Shown here: positions 55,031-64,000 of the stretch, in pieces
Position numbering within the stretch: the first letter of the stretch is position 1
How the letters are laid out: each line of letters starts with the position of its first letter
Assembly (NCBI GenBank): GCA_023667765.1
Contig: JAMOZS010000004.1
Coordinates: 27,767-91,766, forward strand
DNA from: Roseburia sp.
GTDB lineage: Bacteria > Bacillota > Clostridia > Lachnospirales > Lachnospiraceae
DNA length: 64,000 nucleotides
Direction of reading: 5' to 3'
The notes under the pieces: generated by a model
What the model saw: the letters and a program-made list of their open reading frames with translations, nothing else
What the model was told of the DNA's origin: nothing
The model's database searches: none
Translations under genes and position numbers: made by a program

Positions 55031-56821
55031 ATGAAGGGCATCAAGAATGATATCCAAAATAATATATTTATTTTAAAGTGTATTTATAAATCAGGTAAGG
55101 CTGTATTTATGATTACTTTATTAAATATTTTTTTTGATACTATATGGACATACGTGGGAACCAATATTGGATTATGGGTTTTTGATTCGGTCTCAGTGGT
55201 TACGATTCAGCAGACATTTTTTTTGGTGATTATAATTTATGTAAGCACAATACTATTTCAATTATTTACAGAGTGGCTTAATATGTATACTTTTCCGATA
55301 TCTATGACTAAGATTACGGAATATATTATGAATGAGCTGATAAAAAAGATTTTTGATATAAGGCAGATAGAGGTGGAAGAACCTGAGTTTTATGATAGAT
55401 ATTCGCGAGCCATTGCAGAGGTTCATAGCAGACCAGGTCAGGTTATAGGTCAAATGCAAAATATTATTGGTGGTATTTTTCAATTGCTTACGGTGACGGC
55501 AGTCGTTTCGAAACTGAGCATTAAATATACGGCCGCTTTTGTATCTGCATCTATTGTTTGCACAATTATATCTATTTTTGTTAATGAAATTGAATATAAA
55601 AAGTATGAAGAATCAACAAAGGTTAACAGAAGATTGTCTTATGTAAATAGAATCATTTATCAGCCGGAATATGGCAGAATATTGAGAAGTAATATAGGTT
55701 ATCGCTCTTTGCTGACTAGACATTTTTCGGATAATTCCGATGATATGAGGGGGATAATAAAGAAATATCATAATAAATTATATTGGCTTGAGATGCTGAA
55801 TGCTACTATTTATAATATATGTTTTTGCCTGGCCCCATGGATTATTGCGATTATTGGATTGTATAGTCGTTCCATGACAGTGGGGGAGATTACGATAATA
55901 ATGGGAGCGACTGCATATTTGCCCGATATATGCGATAAGTTGTTTGGCTCAATTGTTTCGATTCGGAAGCAGAGTTTGTATATTGATAATTTACGGAAAA
56001 TATTAGATTATAAATCAGTCAGGCTTTCCGGAGAGCAAGTTCGTACAGACTACAGGGGCGAGGAACTGGTAAATGTAAAGAATGCTTCCTTTTCGTACAA
56101 TGAGGGGGGAAAGCTGATAATAAGAGAGGTGGATTTAAAGATAAGCAGGACTGAGAAAATAGCATTGGTGGGTCCTAATGGTGCGGGAAAAACCACATTG
56201 GCATGTATTCTGTCTGGTTTGTATGCTACTTCTGAGGGCTTTGTGTATTTGGAGGGAAAAAATATTGATAAATTATGTTTAAAGTCTATTAATGATAAAA
56301 TTATTATGGTGAATCAAGATGCTAATATGTTTAGTTTATCAATTGCGGAAAATATATTACAAAGACCGTTGAGAACTGTGGAGGATTATGATTTAGTGGA
56401 AGCGGCTCTTAGGAAGGTTGGCATGTATGAGAAAATAAGTGGTTTGAAGAATGGATTGGATACATATGTTTCAAAAGAATTTGATAGTGATGGAATTACA
56501 TTGTCGGGTGGAGAGGTACAGAAATTAGCGATTGCGCGAGTATATGTATCAGATGCGGAACTTGTAATTATGGATGAACCGACAAGTGCGTTGGATGCTA
56601 TTAGTGAACATGAAATCATGGAACTGTTGTTTGAACTTTTGAAAGACCGTACAATAGTGATAATTTCACATCGACTTTTCTTTGTTGCTGCAGTTGACAC
56701 TATATGTTATATGGAAAATGGACATATTGCTGAAAGGGGAAGCCATGCGGAGTTATTAGAAAAGAAAGGGAAATATTATCAGTTATATAAGGCACAGGCG
56801 GATAAATATCAGATTATATGA
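55031..56821 (+). CDS. ABC exporter of peptide cluster
   Basis: A 596-residue full-length exporter subunit: six membrane segments in residues 20-320, then Walker A GPNGAGKTT, signature LSGGEVQKLAIARV, Walker B LVIMDEPTSALD and H-loop ISHRLF. There is no N-terminal C39 peptidase domain, which fits leader removal by the separate S8 protease. GGGGGACGGAG precedes the ATG. Intergenic gaps on both sides are short, so it is in the same operon. Expected role is export of the matured peptide. Confidence 0.92.
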   Translation: MKGIKNDIQNNIFILKCIYKSGKAVFMITLLNIFFDTIWTYVGTNIGLWVFDSVSVVTIQQTFFLVIIIYVSTILFQLFTEWLNMYTFPISMTKITEYIMNELIKKIFDIRQIEVEEPEFYDRYSRAIAEVHSRPGQVIGQMQNIIGGIFQLLTVTAVVSKLSIKYTAAFVSASIVCTIISIFVNEIEYKKYEESTKVNRRLSYVNRIIYQPEYGRILRSNIGYRSLLTRHFSDNSDDMRGIIKKYHNKLYWLEMLNATIYNICFCLAPWIIAIIGLYSRSMTVGEITIIMGATAYLPDICDKLFGSIVSIRKQSLYIDNLRKILDYKSVRLSGEQVRTDYRGEELVNVKNASFSYNEGGKLIIREVDLKISRTEKIALVGPNGAGKTTLACILSGLYATSEGFVYLEGKNIDKLCLKSINDKIIMVNQDANMFSLSIAENILQRPLRTVEDYDLVEAALRKVGMYEKISGLKNGLDTYVSKEFDSDGITLSGGEVQKLAIARVYVSDAELVIMDEPTSALDAISEHEIMELLFELLKDRTIVIISHRLFFVAAVDTICYMENGHIAERGSHAELLEKKGKYYQLYKAQADKYQII

Positions 56822-56901
56822 AGAGCAAAAAGTTTTTTGCACAATAAGTTTGTGACTGTGTATGCTTGTGTAAACCTTGTAGTGCGAGAATGAGGCAAAG
56901 T

Positions 56902-58437
56902 ATGAAAAATAATAAAATAATATTACCAATTAATGAAAATCCTTATTTGAAAAGCTATACACATAATACTTATATTAGCAGTATACTTTCAAGCGAACTG
57001 ATAGGGGGAACAACAGTTGCAAGATATAGGGTGATAAATAAAGATATTACATGGAATATCATAAACGACGAATGCGATACGCAGATTGAAGAAGTGGTTA
57101 CGGTATCTACTTCCATGCGGAAGGAAAACGGATATAGTGTATTATATACTCAATGTGATGAAGATGATGCCTTAATTGTTAAAGTGGACTTTAGAAGAAA
57201 GGCTTGTGCGTGGGAACAGTTTTGCTTAATTTTGGATGATGAGATATCGCAAGAGAGTTTTGATAAAGACCGATGTCTGGTAAAATTTGGGTGTCCTAGC
57301 GGACAGAAATTAAATATTAAAAGGAAAGAAGAATTTGTATCGACAATCAGCACCAAACGAATTTTGGATTCGGAATATTATTTAAAACTGGAGCGAAAAA
57401 AGTTAGATATAAAGTTGAGCTATTCTTGCAATGGGAAAAAATGGTTTTGCGTTTATTCAGATTCTTTGCCGGCAAAGTATAAAATTGCACCATTATCTAT
57501 GGGAGTGCTGGTAGAAATCAGAAACCATTATATGAATTGGATGGCAAGCAACAACATACAGTTATGTATGAAGAGGCCCCGGGCAGAAGAATTAATGATA
57601 GATTATTATATGGGTCCAACAAAGCATTACAAAACATATATCGCCAGTCATTATCTGGATTTTATGTATGAATATTTTGACTATACCAAGCTTTCCGGCA
57701 GGAAAGTAATGGATATAATTCATTCAAGATTAAATGATAATTTTTATATAATAACAGAATTGAATCATTATTATCTTCCAAAGACGACGCACTATTTAAA
57801 GCAACAATTTTACCATGAGGTAATGATATATGGTATTGATAAGAAAAAGGGAGTTTGTTTTGTGATGGGGTATGGAGACCAGAGCGTTGTTTTTACTTAT
57901 GAATTAGGGATTAAAGAGTTATGGAAAGCATTGAATCCTGCTGGAGTTATGCTGGTTATTGCGCGGGTTGATGTTAATTATAGGGATTTTTTGATGAATA
58001 GTGAAGTTATAAAGAAACGATTGAAGGATTATCTGTCTGGCTATAATAATGAAAAAGATACCATGGACATTTTTCCGCCTCAGGGAATTGAAAAATTCGG
58101 TCTGGATATTTTTCGGCATCTTGTTGAAAATAATGATGATTTATATATATTTTGTACAGATATAAGATTGCCTTTTGTGTTATATGAACATAAAAAAATC
58201 ATGCTGGACAGAGTAAAATATCTTGTAAATAATATGGAGAATCTACAACAGATAGATGAAAAAATAATTAAGTTACTTAAAGAGAATGTAAAAATAGCGG
58301 AAATTATAAAAAACAGTACTTTAATGAATTCGGTGTGCGGTAATAAAAAAACAACAATGAAGAAAATCAGAGAGTATCTGATGCTGCTCATTAAGAATGA
58401 AGAGGAGGCTTATGACTTATTATGCAAGGCATTATAA
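56902..58437 (+). CDS. Concanavalin-like plus BtrH-like protein of peptide cluster
   Basis: About 511 residues, no signal peptide. Residues about 40-225 have the alternating strands of a DUF1349/LamG-type sandwich (ITWNIINDEC, YYLKLERKKLDIKLSYSCNGKKWF, MGVLVEIRN). Residues about 235-400 resemble the BtrH N-terminal domain (papain-like acyltransferase/peptidase fold): FYIITELNHYYLP, then a His at 305 in FYHEVMIYGIDKKKGVCFVMGYGD. No Cys sits where a nucleophile would be expected, so activity is uncertain. The C-terminal 110 residues are helical. BtrH transfers an acyl group from an acyl carrier protein, and an ACP-like gene follows, so peptide acylation is a reasonable but unproven reading. The ATG at 56902 has GAGG upstream; a TTG 12 codons earlier lacks one. 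Confidence 0.6.
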   Translation: MKNNKIILPINENPYLKSYTHNTYISSILSSELIGGTTVARYRVINKDITWNIINDECDTQIEEVVTVSTSMRKENGYSVLYTQCDEDDALIVKVDFRRKACAWEQFCLILDDEISQESFDKDRCLVKFGCPSGQKLNIKRKEEFVSTISTKRILDSEYYLKLERKKLDIKLSYSCNGKKWFCVYSDSLPAKYKIAPLSMGVLVEIRNHYMNWMASNNIQLCMKRPRAEELMIDYYMGPTKHYKTYIASHYLDFMYEYFDYTKLSGRKVMDIIHSRLNDNFYIITELNHYYLPKTTHYLKQQFYHEVMIYGIDKKKGVCFVMGYGDQSVVFTYELGIKELWKALNPAGVMLVIARVDVNYRDFLMNSEVIKKRLKDYLSGYNNEKDTMDIFPPQGIEKFGLDIFRHLVENNDDLYIFCTDIRLPFVLYEHKKIMLDRVKYLVNNMENLQQIDEKIIKLLKENVKIAEIIKNSTLMNSVCGNKKTTMKKIREYLMLLIKNEEEAYDLLCKAL

Positions 58438-58486
58438 TAGGTATTGATACAGATAAAATATATTGTGGTAGGAAAGGAAACATTTA

Positions 58487-58732
58487 TTGTTTTTGGTGAC
58501 AGAAATGGATAAAGAGGAATTTAGAAGCAGAATGTACGAAATTTTTGAGGAGACAGGAATTGCTGTAAGGGAAAGGTATGATTTAGAGGCAGACTCTTTG
58601 CAATATGTTATTTTAATTAGCACGATAGAGGAGACTTTTGATATAGAATTACCAGATGAGTTTTTGATATTTAGTGCGGTTCAAAACACAGAGTTGTTTA
58701 TTGATTCTGTTTATGAGTTATTTACAAAATAA
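58487..58732 (+). CDS. Acyl-carrier-protein-like protein of peptide cluster
   Basis: An 81-residue protein with the ACP fold pattern: helix one, then LEADSLQYVILISTIEETFDIELPDEFL, where Ser37 in DSL is the likely phosphopantetheine site. I recall a peptide-maturation-associated ACP-related family (TIGR04069) in CLI_3235-class systems. The TTG at 58487 has AGGAAAGGA at 8 bases and is preferred; the ATG at 58505 is an alternative with only a weak site. It follows the BtrH-like gene by 49 bases and ends the cluster before a terminator. No synthase or phosphopantetheinyl transferase is nearby. Confidence 0.75.
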   Translation: MFLVTEMDKEEFRSRMYEIFEETGIAVRERYDLEADSLQYVILISTIEETFDIELPDEFLIFSAVQNTELFIDSVYELFTK

Positions 58733-58764
58733 GATGAAAAACTGATATAGAAAAGATGCGTCAA

Positions 58765-58789
58765 GTCTTGGGCTTATCCCAAGGCTTTT
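58765..58789 (+). terminator. Terminator at end of peptide cluster
   Basis: GTCTTGGG (58765-58772) and CCCAAGGC (58778-58785) around CTTAT, followed by four T. It closes the ACP-like gene's transcript. Confidence 0.75.
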
Positions 58790-59317
58790 GTAAACCTTCA
58801 AGCTGATGAAAAAATACTTGGTTTGGAGGTTTTGCTGTATGCCATTGCCTTTTTTGAATGGCAAAAAAGGAAGTCCATAAAAGCAGTAGTGTGTGATTAG
58901 TTGAAAAACGATGACATCAGATTGAAAGTGGAATGGATGTAAATATTGGCTTGCATGATATGAGGGTACATTAGGCGGGGACGAACAATTTGACTGCTCA
59001 AAAAGCGGGATTATCGTGACAGGAATCTAGACAATAGGTTGCAATGGTTATGTTGCATTGACTCTTCTCGAATGCATGTATATATATGTTTTATTGTGTT
59101 CTGCGCAGATATTGCTACTAAAAATATTGGAGAAATACTAAGGACTGGAAAAAATCTCGAAGTAAATTGCTTAAAACAACTAAATTTTTATGGGAAATCT
59201 CTTTTGAAAGATACCCTAAAAGTAAATAATGCACAATAAAAATACTGATTTTGCAAGATAAGTGAGCAATCTGTGTATATAAGAGAGCAAGAATTAAGAA
59301 GCAATCAAGATACTTTG
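58790..59317. other. AT-rich stretch with no convincing gene
   Basis: About 530 bases between the peptide cluster terminator and the next promoter. Open frames here (for example 59039-59239) lack ribosome sites and known motifs. It may be insertion-junction debris. Confidence 0.5.
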
Positions 59318-59326
59318 TGGTATAAT
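59318..59326 (+). promoter_or_regulatory. Extended -10 promoter of sugar ABC operon
   Basis: TGG followed by TATAAT (59318-59326) gives a TGnTATAAT extended -10. No good -35 box, which such promoters do not need. It lies about 70 bases before the solute-binding protein start. Confidence 0.55.
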
Positions 59327-59392
59327 ATTAATTATCAGGCAAAGGCGTTTCACGCTCAAATTGCATTTACAGTGGATGTTATGGAGGAAAGT

Positions 59393-62347
59393 ATGAAGAG
59401 CTCTGTAAAGAAAGTGGTTGGAACAGCGGGTGTGATAGCGGCAATAGCATTGGCCGCCGCATTGATGTCGCTGCGAGGTGTAGAGAGTTTCCAGGATAAG
59501 TATGCGGGAGTGAATCTTTCCGTGGACGTGGAAGGTATGGAGAGAGAGGGCACCTATACCGGGTATTTGAATGCCCATGGGGAGGCGGCCTATCCTGCTC
59601 AGGATGTGGAGATTGATTTATTTCAGTATGCTGCAGAAGGCTCCGTAGAGGTTTATGAAAATTATGAAGGGGCAGAGAAGGCTCTGCTTACCAATCCTGA
59701 TTCTGTGACGACATGGAAGGTCAATGTTCCGGAAACGGGCTTTTATAATATCTATATGGAGTATCTGCTTCCGGAGTCCAGAGGCGTCGCTGCAGAGAGA
59801 AAACTGTTTATCAACGGAGAGGTTCCCTTTGAACGTGCTAAAAATATTTCCTTCAGCAGAATCTGGACGGATGGCGGCGAAGTGAAAACCGATAATCAGG
59901 GCAATCAGATTCGCCCCACCCAGATAGAGATATATGATTGGCAAAGCGGCCGCTTCAAAGACGATATGGGCTATGTTACCGAGCCTTATGTGTTTTATCT
60001 GGAGAAGGGCGAGAATGAAATCGGTCTGGAGGCGGAAAATGAGCCGATTATTTTGAAAAAGCTGGCCCTTGCCGCTGTAGAACATATGGACAGCTACGAG
60101 GAGTATCTTGCAAAGCAGCCTGCGGTGCAGGGCTCCGATACGGCAAGAAATTACATACAGGTGGTGCAGGGCGAGGAATCGACCCTGCGTTCCGAGTCCT
60201 CTCTTTATGCGAAGTACGACCGCTCTTCACCCACAACACAGCCCAACAGCGTTACCACGACGGTGCTGAATTATGTGGGAGGAGAAGCCTGGAGAAGTAC
60301 GGGGCAATGGATTGAGTGGGATTTCGAGGTTCCCGAGGACGGCTTCTATAATATTATGATAAAAGGACGCCAGAATTATTCCCGGGAAAGTGTATCCTGC
60401 AGAAGCGTTTATATTGACGGGGAGATACCCTTTTCCGAAGTAAAGGAAGTGTCTTTCGAGTTTGACAATGACTGGAGTTGCGTACAGCTGCAGGACGATA
60501 ATAAAAATCCCTATGATTTTTATCTGACGGCCGGCACCCATACAATCAGGCTGGAGGCTACACTGGGCGGTATGGGCGCTATTCTGGAAGAACTGGAGGA
60601 TTCCACTTATCGCCTGAATCAGATATACAGAAAGCTGCTGGTTTATGTGGGTGCTAATCCTGATAAATACAGAGATTACCGTATTGAGAATACATATCCC
60701 GAGATTATAGAAGCTATGGATTTGGAGGCAAAGAGACTCTATAAGATTGTGGATGATACGGTGGCTTACAGCGGACAGAAGGCCGGCAATATTGCGGCGG
60801 CCCAGACTGTTGCCCAGCAGCTGGAGAGATTTTGCAAGAAGCCTCAGAAGATTACGCTGGAATTCGTGACCTTCAAGGATAATATTACTGCGTTGGGAAC
60901 TGCTTCTCTGAATATGAGCGAGACAAAGCTGGACATTGATTATCTCACCGTGTGCGGTACGGATGCAAAGGCAAAGAAGGACAAAGCCAATGTGTTTATG
61001 AAGCTTTGGCATGAGGCAAAGTCCTTTGCGGCTTCCTTCACGGTAGATTACAATTCCGTAGGAGATGTATATGATGAAGAAGGTGATAATCAGGTGGTGA
61101 AGGTGTGGGTTTTGACCGGGCGCGACCAGGGTACGATTTTGAAGTCCATGGTGGATGATACCTTTACACCGAACACGGGCATTCCCATTAATGTGGAAAT
61201 CGTGCAGGCGGATGCCTTGATGAATGCGGTACTGGCAGGCAGAGGGCCGAATGTGGTGCTGTCCGTGGGAGCTAATCTGCCGGTAGACTATGCGCTTCGT
61301 AATGCGGTTGAAGATATCACCCAGTTTGAAGGCTGGGAGGAGGTGCTGTCCCATTATACCCCCAGCTCCTATGAGCAGTACAAATTGGATGAACATATTT
61401 ACGGCGTTCCCGAGACACAGACCTTTAATGTAATGTTTTACAGGAAGGATGTGCTGGAGGAGCTTGAGTTGGAGATACCCAATACCTGGCAGGAGTTAAT
61501 AGAGATGCTGCCGACTATTCAGGGTAATAATTTGTCGGTGGGGATTCCCACCGCCGCCGGAAGCAGTACGACGGTTACGGCCAGCACGGCGTTGATGGCC
61601 AATCAGCCTGATTTGACCTTGTATTTTACTTTGCTGTATCAGTACGGCGGCGACATGTATAACGAGTCGGGCACGAAAACTACGGTGGATGATGAAGCGG
61701 GTATCAGGGCGTTCGACGATTATGTGAGATATTTTAACGACTATGGTCTGCCCAATATCTATGATTTTGTCAGCCGGTTCCGTTCCGGAGAGATGCCCAT
61801 AGGCATAGCGGCCTATTCCACCTACAATACCCTAGTGGTGTCGGCGCCTGAAATCAGAGGCCTTTGGGACTTCGCACTGATACCGGGTACGGAATATACG
61901 GACGAGGACGGAAATACCTACATAGACCGCTCGGATTTCATTACCGGAAGCGCCACTATGATGATTAAGACAGAGGATGACGCCCTGCGCCAGGCCTCCT
62001 GGGAATTTATGAAATGGTGGGCTGAGGTTGACACGCAGGTTCGCTTCGGACGGGAAATCGAGGCACTGCTGGGTTCCTCCGCAAGATATGCCACGGCGAA
62101 TAAGGATGCCTTTGTGCAGCTCTCCTGGAGTGCGGATGATATTGCGGTGCTGGATGCGCAATGGGAGCAGACAGTGGGCATCAGAGAAGTGCCCGGCGGA
62201 TACTTTACAGGCCGTCATATCAGTAATGCGATTCGTAAAGTGATTAATGATAAGGATGATACCAGAGAAACCATCATTGATTACTCTATCATGATAAATG
62301 ACGAGATTACCAAGAAGCGGAAAGAATTCGGCATGCCGTTAGATTAG
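59393..62347 (+). CDS. Large membrane-anchored solute-binding protein of a sugar ABC transporter
   Basis: About 984 residues. A membrane segment at 8-27 with no lipobox anchors or exports it. Two carbohydrate-binding-like sandwiches follow (about 85-235, with VPETGFYNIYMEYLLPES; and 290-400, with VPEDGFYNIMIKGRQNYS), then a helical region (410-560) and a family 1 solute-binding protein domain (563-984; GIPINVEIVQADALMNAVLAGRGPNVVLSVG, ELEIPNTWQELIEML, EVDTQVRFGREIEALLGSSARY). GGAGG at 59383-59387 supports the ATG at 59393. The permease genes follow directly. The extra sandwiches may hold polysaccharide near the transporter. Confidence 0.88.
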   Translation: MKSSVKKVVGTAGVIAAIALAAALMSLRGVESFQDKYAGVNLSVDVEGMEREGTYTGYLNAHGEAAYPAQDVEIDLFQYAAEGSVEVYENYEGAEKALLTNPDSVTTWKVNVPETGFYNIYMEYLLPESRGVAAERKLFINGEVPFERAKNISFSRIWTDGGEVKTDNQGNQIRPTQIEIYDWQSGRFKDDMGYVTEPYVFYLEKGENEIGLEAENEPIILKKLALAAVEHMDSYEEYLAKQPAVQGSDTARNYIQVVQGEESTLRSESSLYAKYDRSSPTTQPNSVTTTVLNYVGGEAWRSTGQWIEWDFEVPEDGFYNIMIKGRQNYSRESVSCRSVYIDGEIPFSEVKEVSFEFDNDWSCVQLQDDNKNPYDFYLTAGTHTIRLEATLGGMGAILEELEDSTYRLNQIYRKLLVYVGANPDKYRDYRIENTYPEIIEAMDLEAKRLYKIVDDTVAYSGQKAGNIAAAQTVAQQLERFCKKPQKITLEFVTFKDNITALGTASLNMSETKLDIDYLTVCGTDAKAKKDKANVFMKLWHEAKSFAASFTVDYNSVGDVYDEEGDNQVVKVWVLTGRDQGTILKSMVDDTFTPNTGIPINVEIVQADALMNAVLAGRGPNVVLSVGANLPVDYALRNAVEDITQFEGWEEVLSHYTPSSYEQYKLDEHIYGVPETQTFNVMFYRKDVLEELELEIPNTWQELIEMLPTIQGNNLSVGIPTAAGSSTTVTASTALMANQPDLTLYFTLLYQYGGDMYNESGTKTTVDDEAGIRAFDDYVRYFNDYGLPNIYDFVSRFRSGEMPIGIAAYSTYNTLVVSAPEIRGLWDFALIPGTEYTDEDGNTYIDRSDFITGSATMMIKTEDDALRQASWEFMKWWAEVDTQVRFGREIEALLGSSARYATANKDAFVQLSWSADDIAVLDAQWEQTVGIREVPGGYFTGRHISNAIRKVINDKDDTRETIIDYSIMINDEITKKRKEFGMPLD

Positions 62348-62356
62348 GAGTGAAAT

Positions 62357-63295
62357 ATGAAAAAATATTTGCAAAAATATCTTATCCTGCGGAAACATAA
62401 TGCTCAGGTGGCATGGAAAAAGGCGAAGAGAAGTAAGATGTGTTATTTGTTTCTGGCTCCGTATGCAATCATCTTTACTGCGTTTTTCATACTGCCGGTT
62501 ATTGTATCTATTTTCTTCAGCTTTACCTATTATAATATTTTGGAGCCGCCCCGGTTTGTCGGTCTGCAGAATTATATCAGCCTGATTTTGGAGGATGATA
62601 TTTTCCTGACAAGTATTAAGAATACGTTGCTGATAGCGGTGGTTACGGGGCCTCTGGGATATATTATGTCATTTTTGTTTGCGTGGCTGATAAATGAATT
62701 GCCCAGATGGATACGAAGCGTGGCGGTCATTATCTTCTATGCGCCCTCCATTGCCGCCAACTGTGTTTTGATTTTCTCCGTCTTTTTCAGAGGAGACGCT
62801 TATGGCTATGTAAATGCGGCGCTGATGAATATGGGAATTATAGATACGCCCATCTTGTGGCTTATCAATCCCGATTATATGCTGCCGATTTGTATGATTG
62901 TTATTCTGTGGATGAGCCTTGGTACCGGCTTCCTGTCCTTTGTGGCAGGTCTTCAGGGTGTTGACCGTTCCCAGTTTGAGGCGGGTTATATGGACGGGAT
63001 TAAGAACAGATGGCAGGAGCTTTGGTACATAACCCTTCCTAACATGAAGCCCATGCTGATGTTCGGTGCGATTATGTCTATCACCCAGGCTTTCAGCGTA
63101 TTTGAGGTTACCCGGGCGCTGTGCGGTTTCCCCAGTACGGAGTATGCGGCGAGAACCATTGTCGCTCATGTATATGACTATGGTCTTACCAGATTTGAGA
63201 TGGGATATGCCTGCGCGATTGCGACAATTTTATTCCTGATGATGATTTTATGTAACAAAGCAATTCAAAGTCTGTTGAGAAGAGTAGGAACCTGA
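62357..63295 (+). CDS. Sugar ABC transporter permease, MalF/MsmF type
   Basis: A 312-residue permease with six membrane segments and the cytosolic EAA-like loop FEAGYMDGIKNRWQELWYITLPNMKP that docks the ATPase. AGGAG precedes the ATG, 9 bases after the binding-protein stop. Pairs with the following permease. Confidence 0.94.
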   Translation: MKKYLQKYLILRKHNAQVAWKKAKRSKMCYLFLAPYAIIFTAFFILPVIVSIFFSFTYYNILEPPRFVGLQNYISLILEDDIFLTSIKNTLLIAVVTGPLGYIMSFLFAWLINELPRWIRSVAVIIFYAPSIAANCVLIFSVFFRGDAYGYVNAALMNMGIIDTPILWLINPDYMLPICMIVILWMSLGTGFLSFVAGLQGVDRSQFEAGYMDGIKNRWQELWYITLPNMKPMLMFGAIMSITQAFSVFEVTRALCGFPSTEYAARTIVAHVYDYGLTRFEMGYACAIATILFLMMILCNKAIQSLLRRVGT

Positions 63296-63296
63296 T

Positions 63297-64000
63297 ATGA
63301 GCAAAAAAAAGAGAAAACAAGAGAACATCGAACAAGAATACCACAAAAAGCTGATAAAGAGGAGAAAACCGAATCGTTCCATCGTGGGAGATATTTTCCT
63401 GTATTTGTTTCTGGCAGTCGTGGCGTTTATAATGGCATTTCCTATTATTTACTCTGTCAGCAATGCCTTGAAGCCTCTGGATGAGCTGTTCCGCTTCCCT
63501 CCGGCTATACTGGCGAAGAATCCCACAATGGATAACTTCTCGGATTTGTTTGTTACCATGGGTAAATCCTGGGTAACCTTTTCCAGATATCTGTTTAACA
63601 CGACCTTTATTACTGTTGTGGGTACGGCAGGCCATCTATTAATTGCGTCCATGGGTGCCTTTGTGCTGGCGAAGTATGAATTTCCCGGCGGCAATGTTTT
63701 CTTTAAGCTGGTTACGGTGGCCATGATGTTTACGGGATATGTGACGGCAATTCCCAACTACCTGATTTTAAACGGTTTGGGATGGATTGATACATACTGG
63801 GCGATTATTATTCCTGCGTTCGCTTCTCCGATGGGCTTTTTCCTGATGAAGCAGTTTATGGAAGGATTACCCACCTCTCTGATTGAGGCGGCCAAGATTG
63901 ACGGTGCGAATGAATGGAGAGTGTTCAGCGGTATCGTGATGCCGAATGTAAAGCCGGCCTGGATGACCTTGATTATCTTCTCGGTGCAGGCTCTGTGGAA
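63297..64000 (+). CDS. Sugar ABC transporter permease, MalG/MsmG type (3' end outside window)
   Basis: About 234 codons are visible before the window ends. A basic 30-residue N-terminus leads to the first membrane segment (IFLYLFLAVVAFIMAFPIIYSV), followed by three more, and the EAA loop IEAAKIDGANEWRVFSGIVMPNVKP, the docking site for the ATPase. The ATG at 63297 lies one base after the upstream TGA, so translation is coupled. It forms a heterodimeric channel with the preceding permease. As usual for this family no ATPase gene is in the operon within view; a shared MsmK-type ATPase is expected elsewhere. Confidence 0.94.
   Translation, partial: MSKKKRKQENIEQEYHKKLIKRRKPNRSIVGDIFLYLFLAVVAFIMAFPIIYSVSNALKPLDELFRFPPAILAKNPTMDNFSDLFVTMGKSWVTFSRYLFNTTFITVVGTAGHLLIASMGAFVLAKYEFPGGNVFFKLVTVAMMFTGYVTAIPNYLILNGLGWIDTYWAIIIPAFASPMGFFLMKQFMEGLPTSLIEAAKIDGANEWRVFSGIVMPNVKPAWMTLIIFSVQALW

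Noticed and set aside
58807-58881. 24-codon frame starting MKKYLVWRFCC
   Set aside because: No ribosome site, lies directly behind a terminator; no support as a second precursor peptide.
59039-59239. 66-codon open frame after the peptide cluster
   Set aside because: No ribosome site, no motif, odd composition; treated as non-coding.

Overview
The window reads as chromosomal DNA of a gut-type Clostridia bacterium, most likely Lachnospiraceae. The basis is a set of low-to-mid GC Gram-positive features: AGGAGG-type ribosome sites, TTG/GTG starts, LCP and YycG-free two-component modules, BcrA-type ABC operons, large carbohydrate solute-binding proteins and family 39/43/95 glycoside hydrolases. 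No rRNA, tRNA, CRISPR array or intact transposase was seen.

Layout. (1) 1-10.9 kb: tail of a cell-surface polysaccharide region: an SGNH-like protein fragment, a phosphoglucomutase, three family 2 glycosyltransferases, a polyprenyl-phosphate sugar transferase, an LCP attachment protein and glmS. (2) 11-20.4 kb: envelope stress and protein quality control: an HtrA protease, a two-component system followed by a BcrA-like ABC transporter with two permeases, a membrane S41/PDZ protease and a divergent ClpX. (3) 20.4-32 kb: a GH63-like glycosidase, a heterodimeric ABC exporter, an XRE regulator facing a small secreted His-rich protein, an orphan solute-binding lipoprotein, and a Zn/Cd-type P-ATPase with a separate metal-binding chaperone under an SmtB/CzrA-like operator. 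(4) 32-39.4 kb: an arabinoxylan/fucoside degradation operon (GH43 lipoprotein, GH39-GH43 fusion, GH95). (5) 39.4-52.5 kb: a MacB-like system with two adaptor proteins (one a tandem double adaptor), an FtsX permease and two ATPases (one with an AbrB-like tail), running into a DUF1854 module flanked by two ABC exporters that carry extra N-terminal domains; the first exporter is broken by two lesions. (6) 52.6-58.8 kb: an AT-rich island (20 G+C of 60 counted at 53761-53820, against 30 of 60 at 49081-49140) holding a compact peptide-maturation cluster. (7) 59.4-64 kb: a large sugar-binding protein and two sugar ABC permeases, cut by the window end.

The most notable item is region 6: promoters, a 67-residue cysteine-free candidate precursor peptide, an attenuator-like terminator, a subtilisin-like protease fused to a Rossmann/P-loop domain of the type I recall from CLI_3235-class peptide systems, an ABC exporter, a protein joining a concanavalin-like fold to a BtrH-like domain, and an acyl-carrier-like protein. 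The gene content suggests a ribosomal peptide that is proteolysed, possibly acylated and exported; the chemistry is inference.
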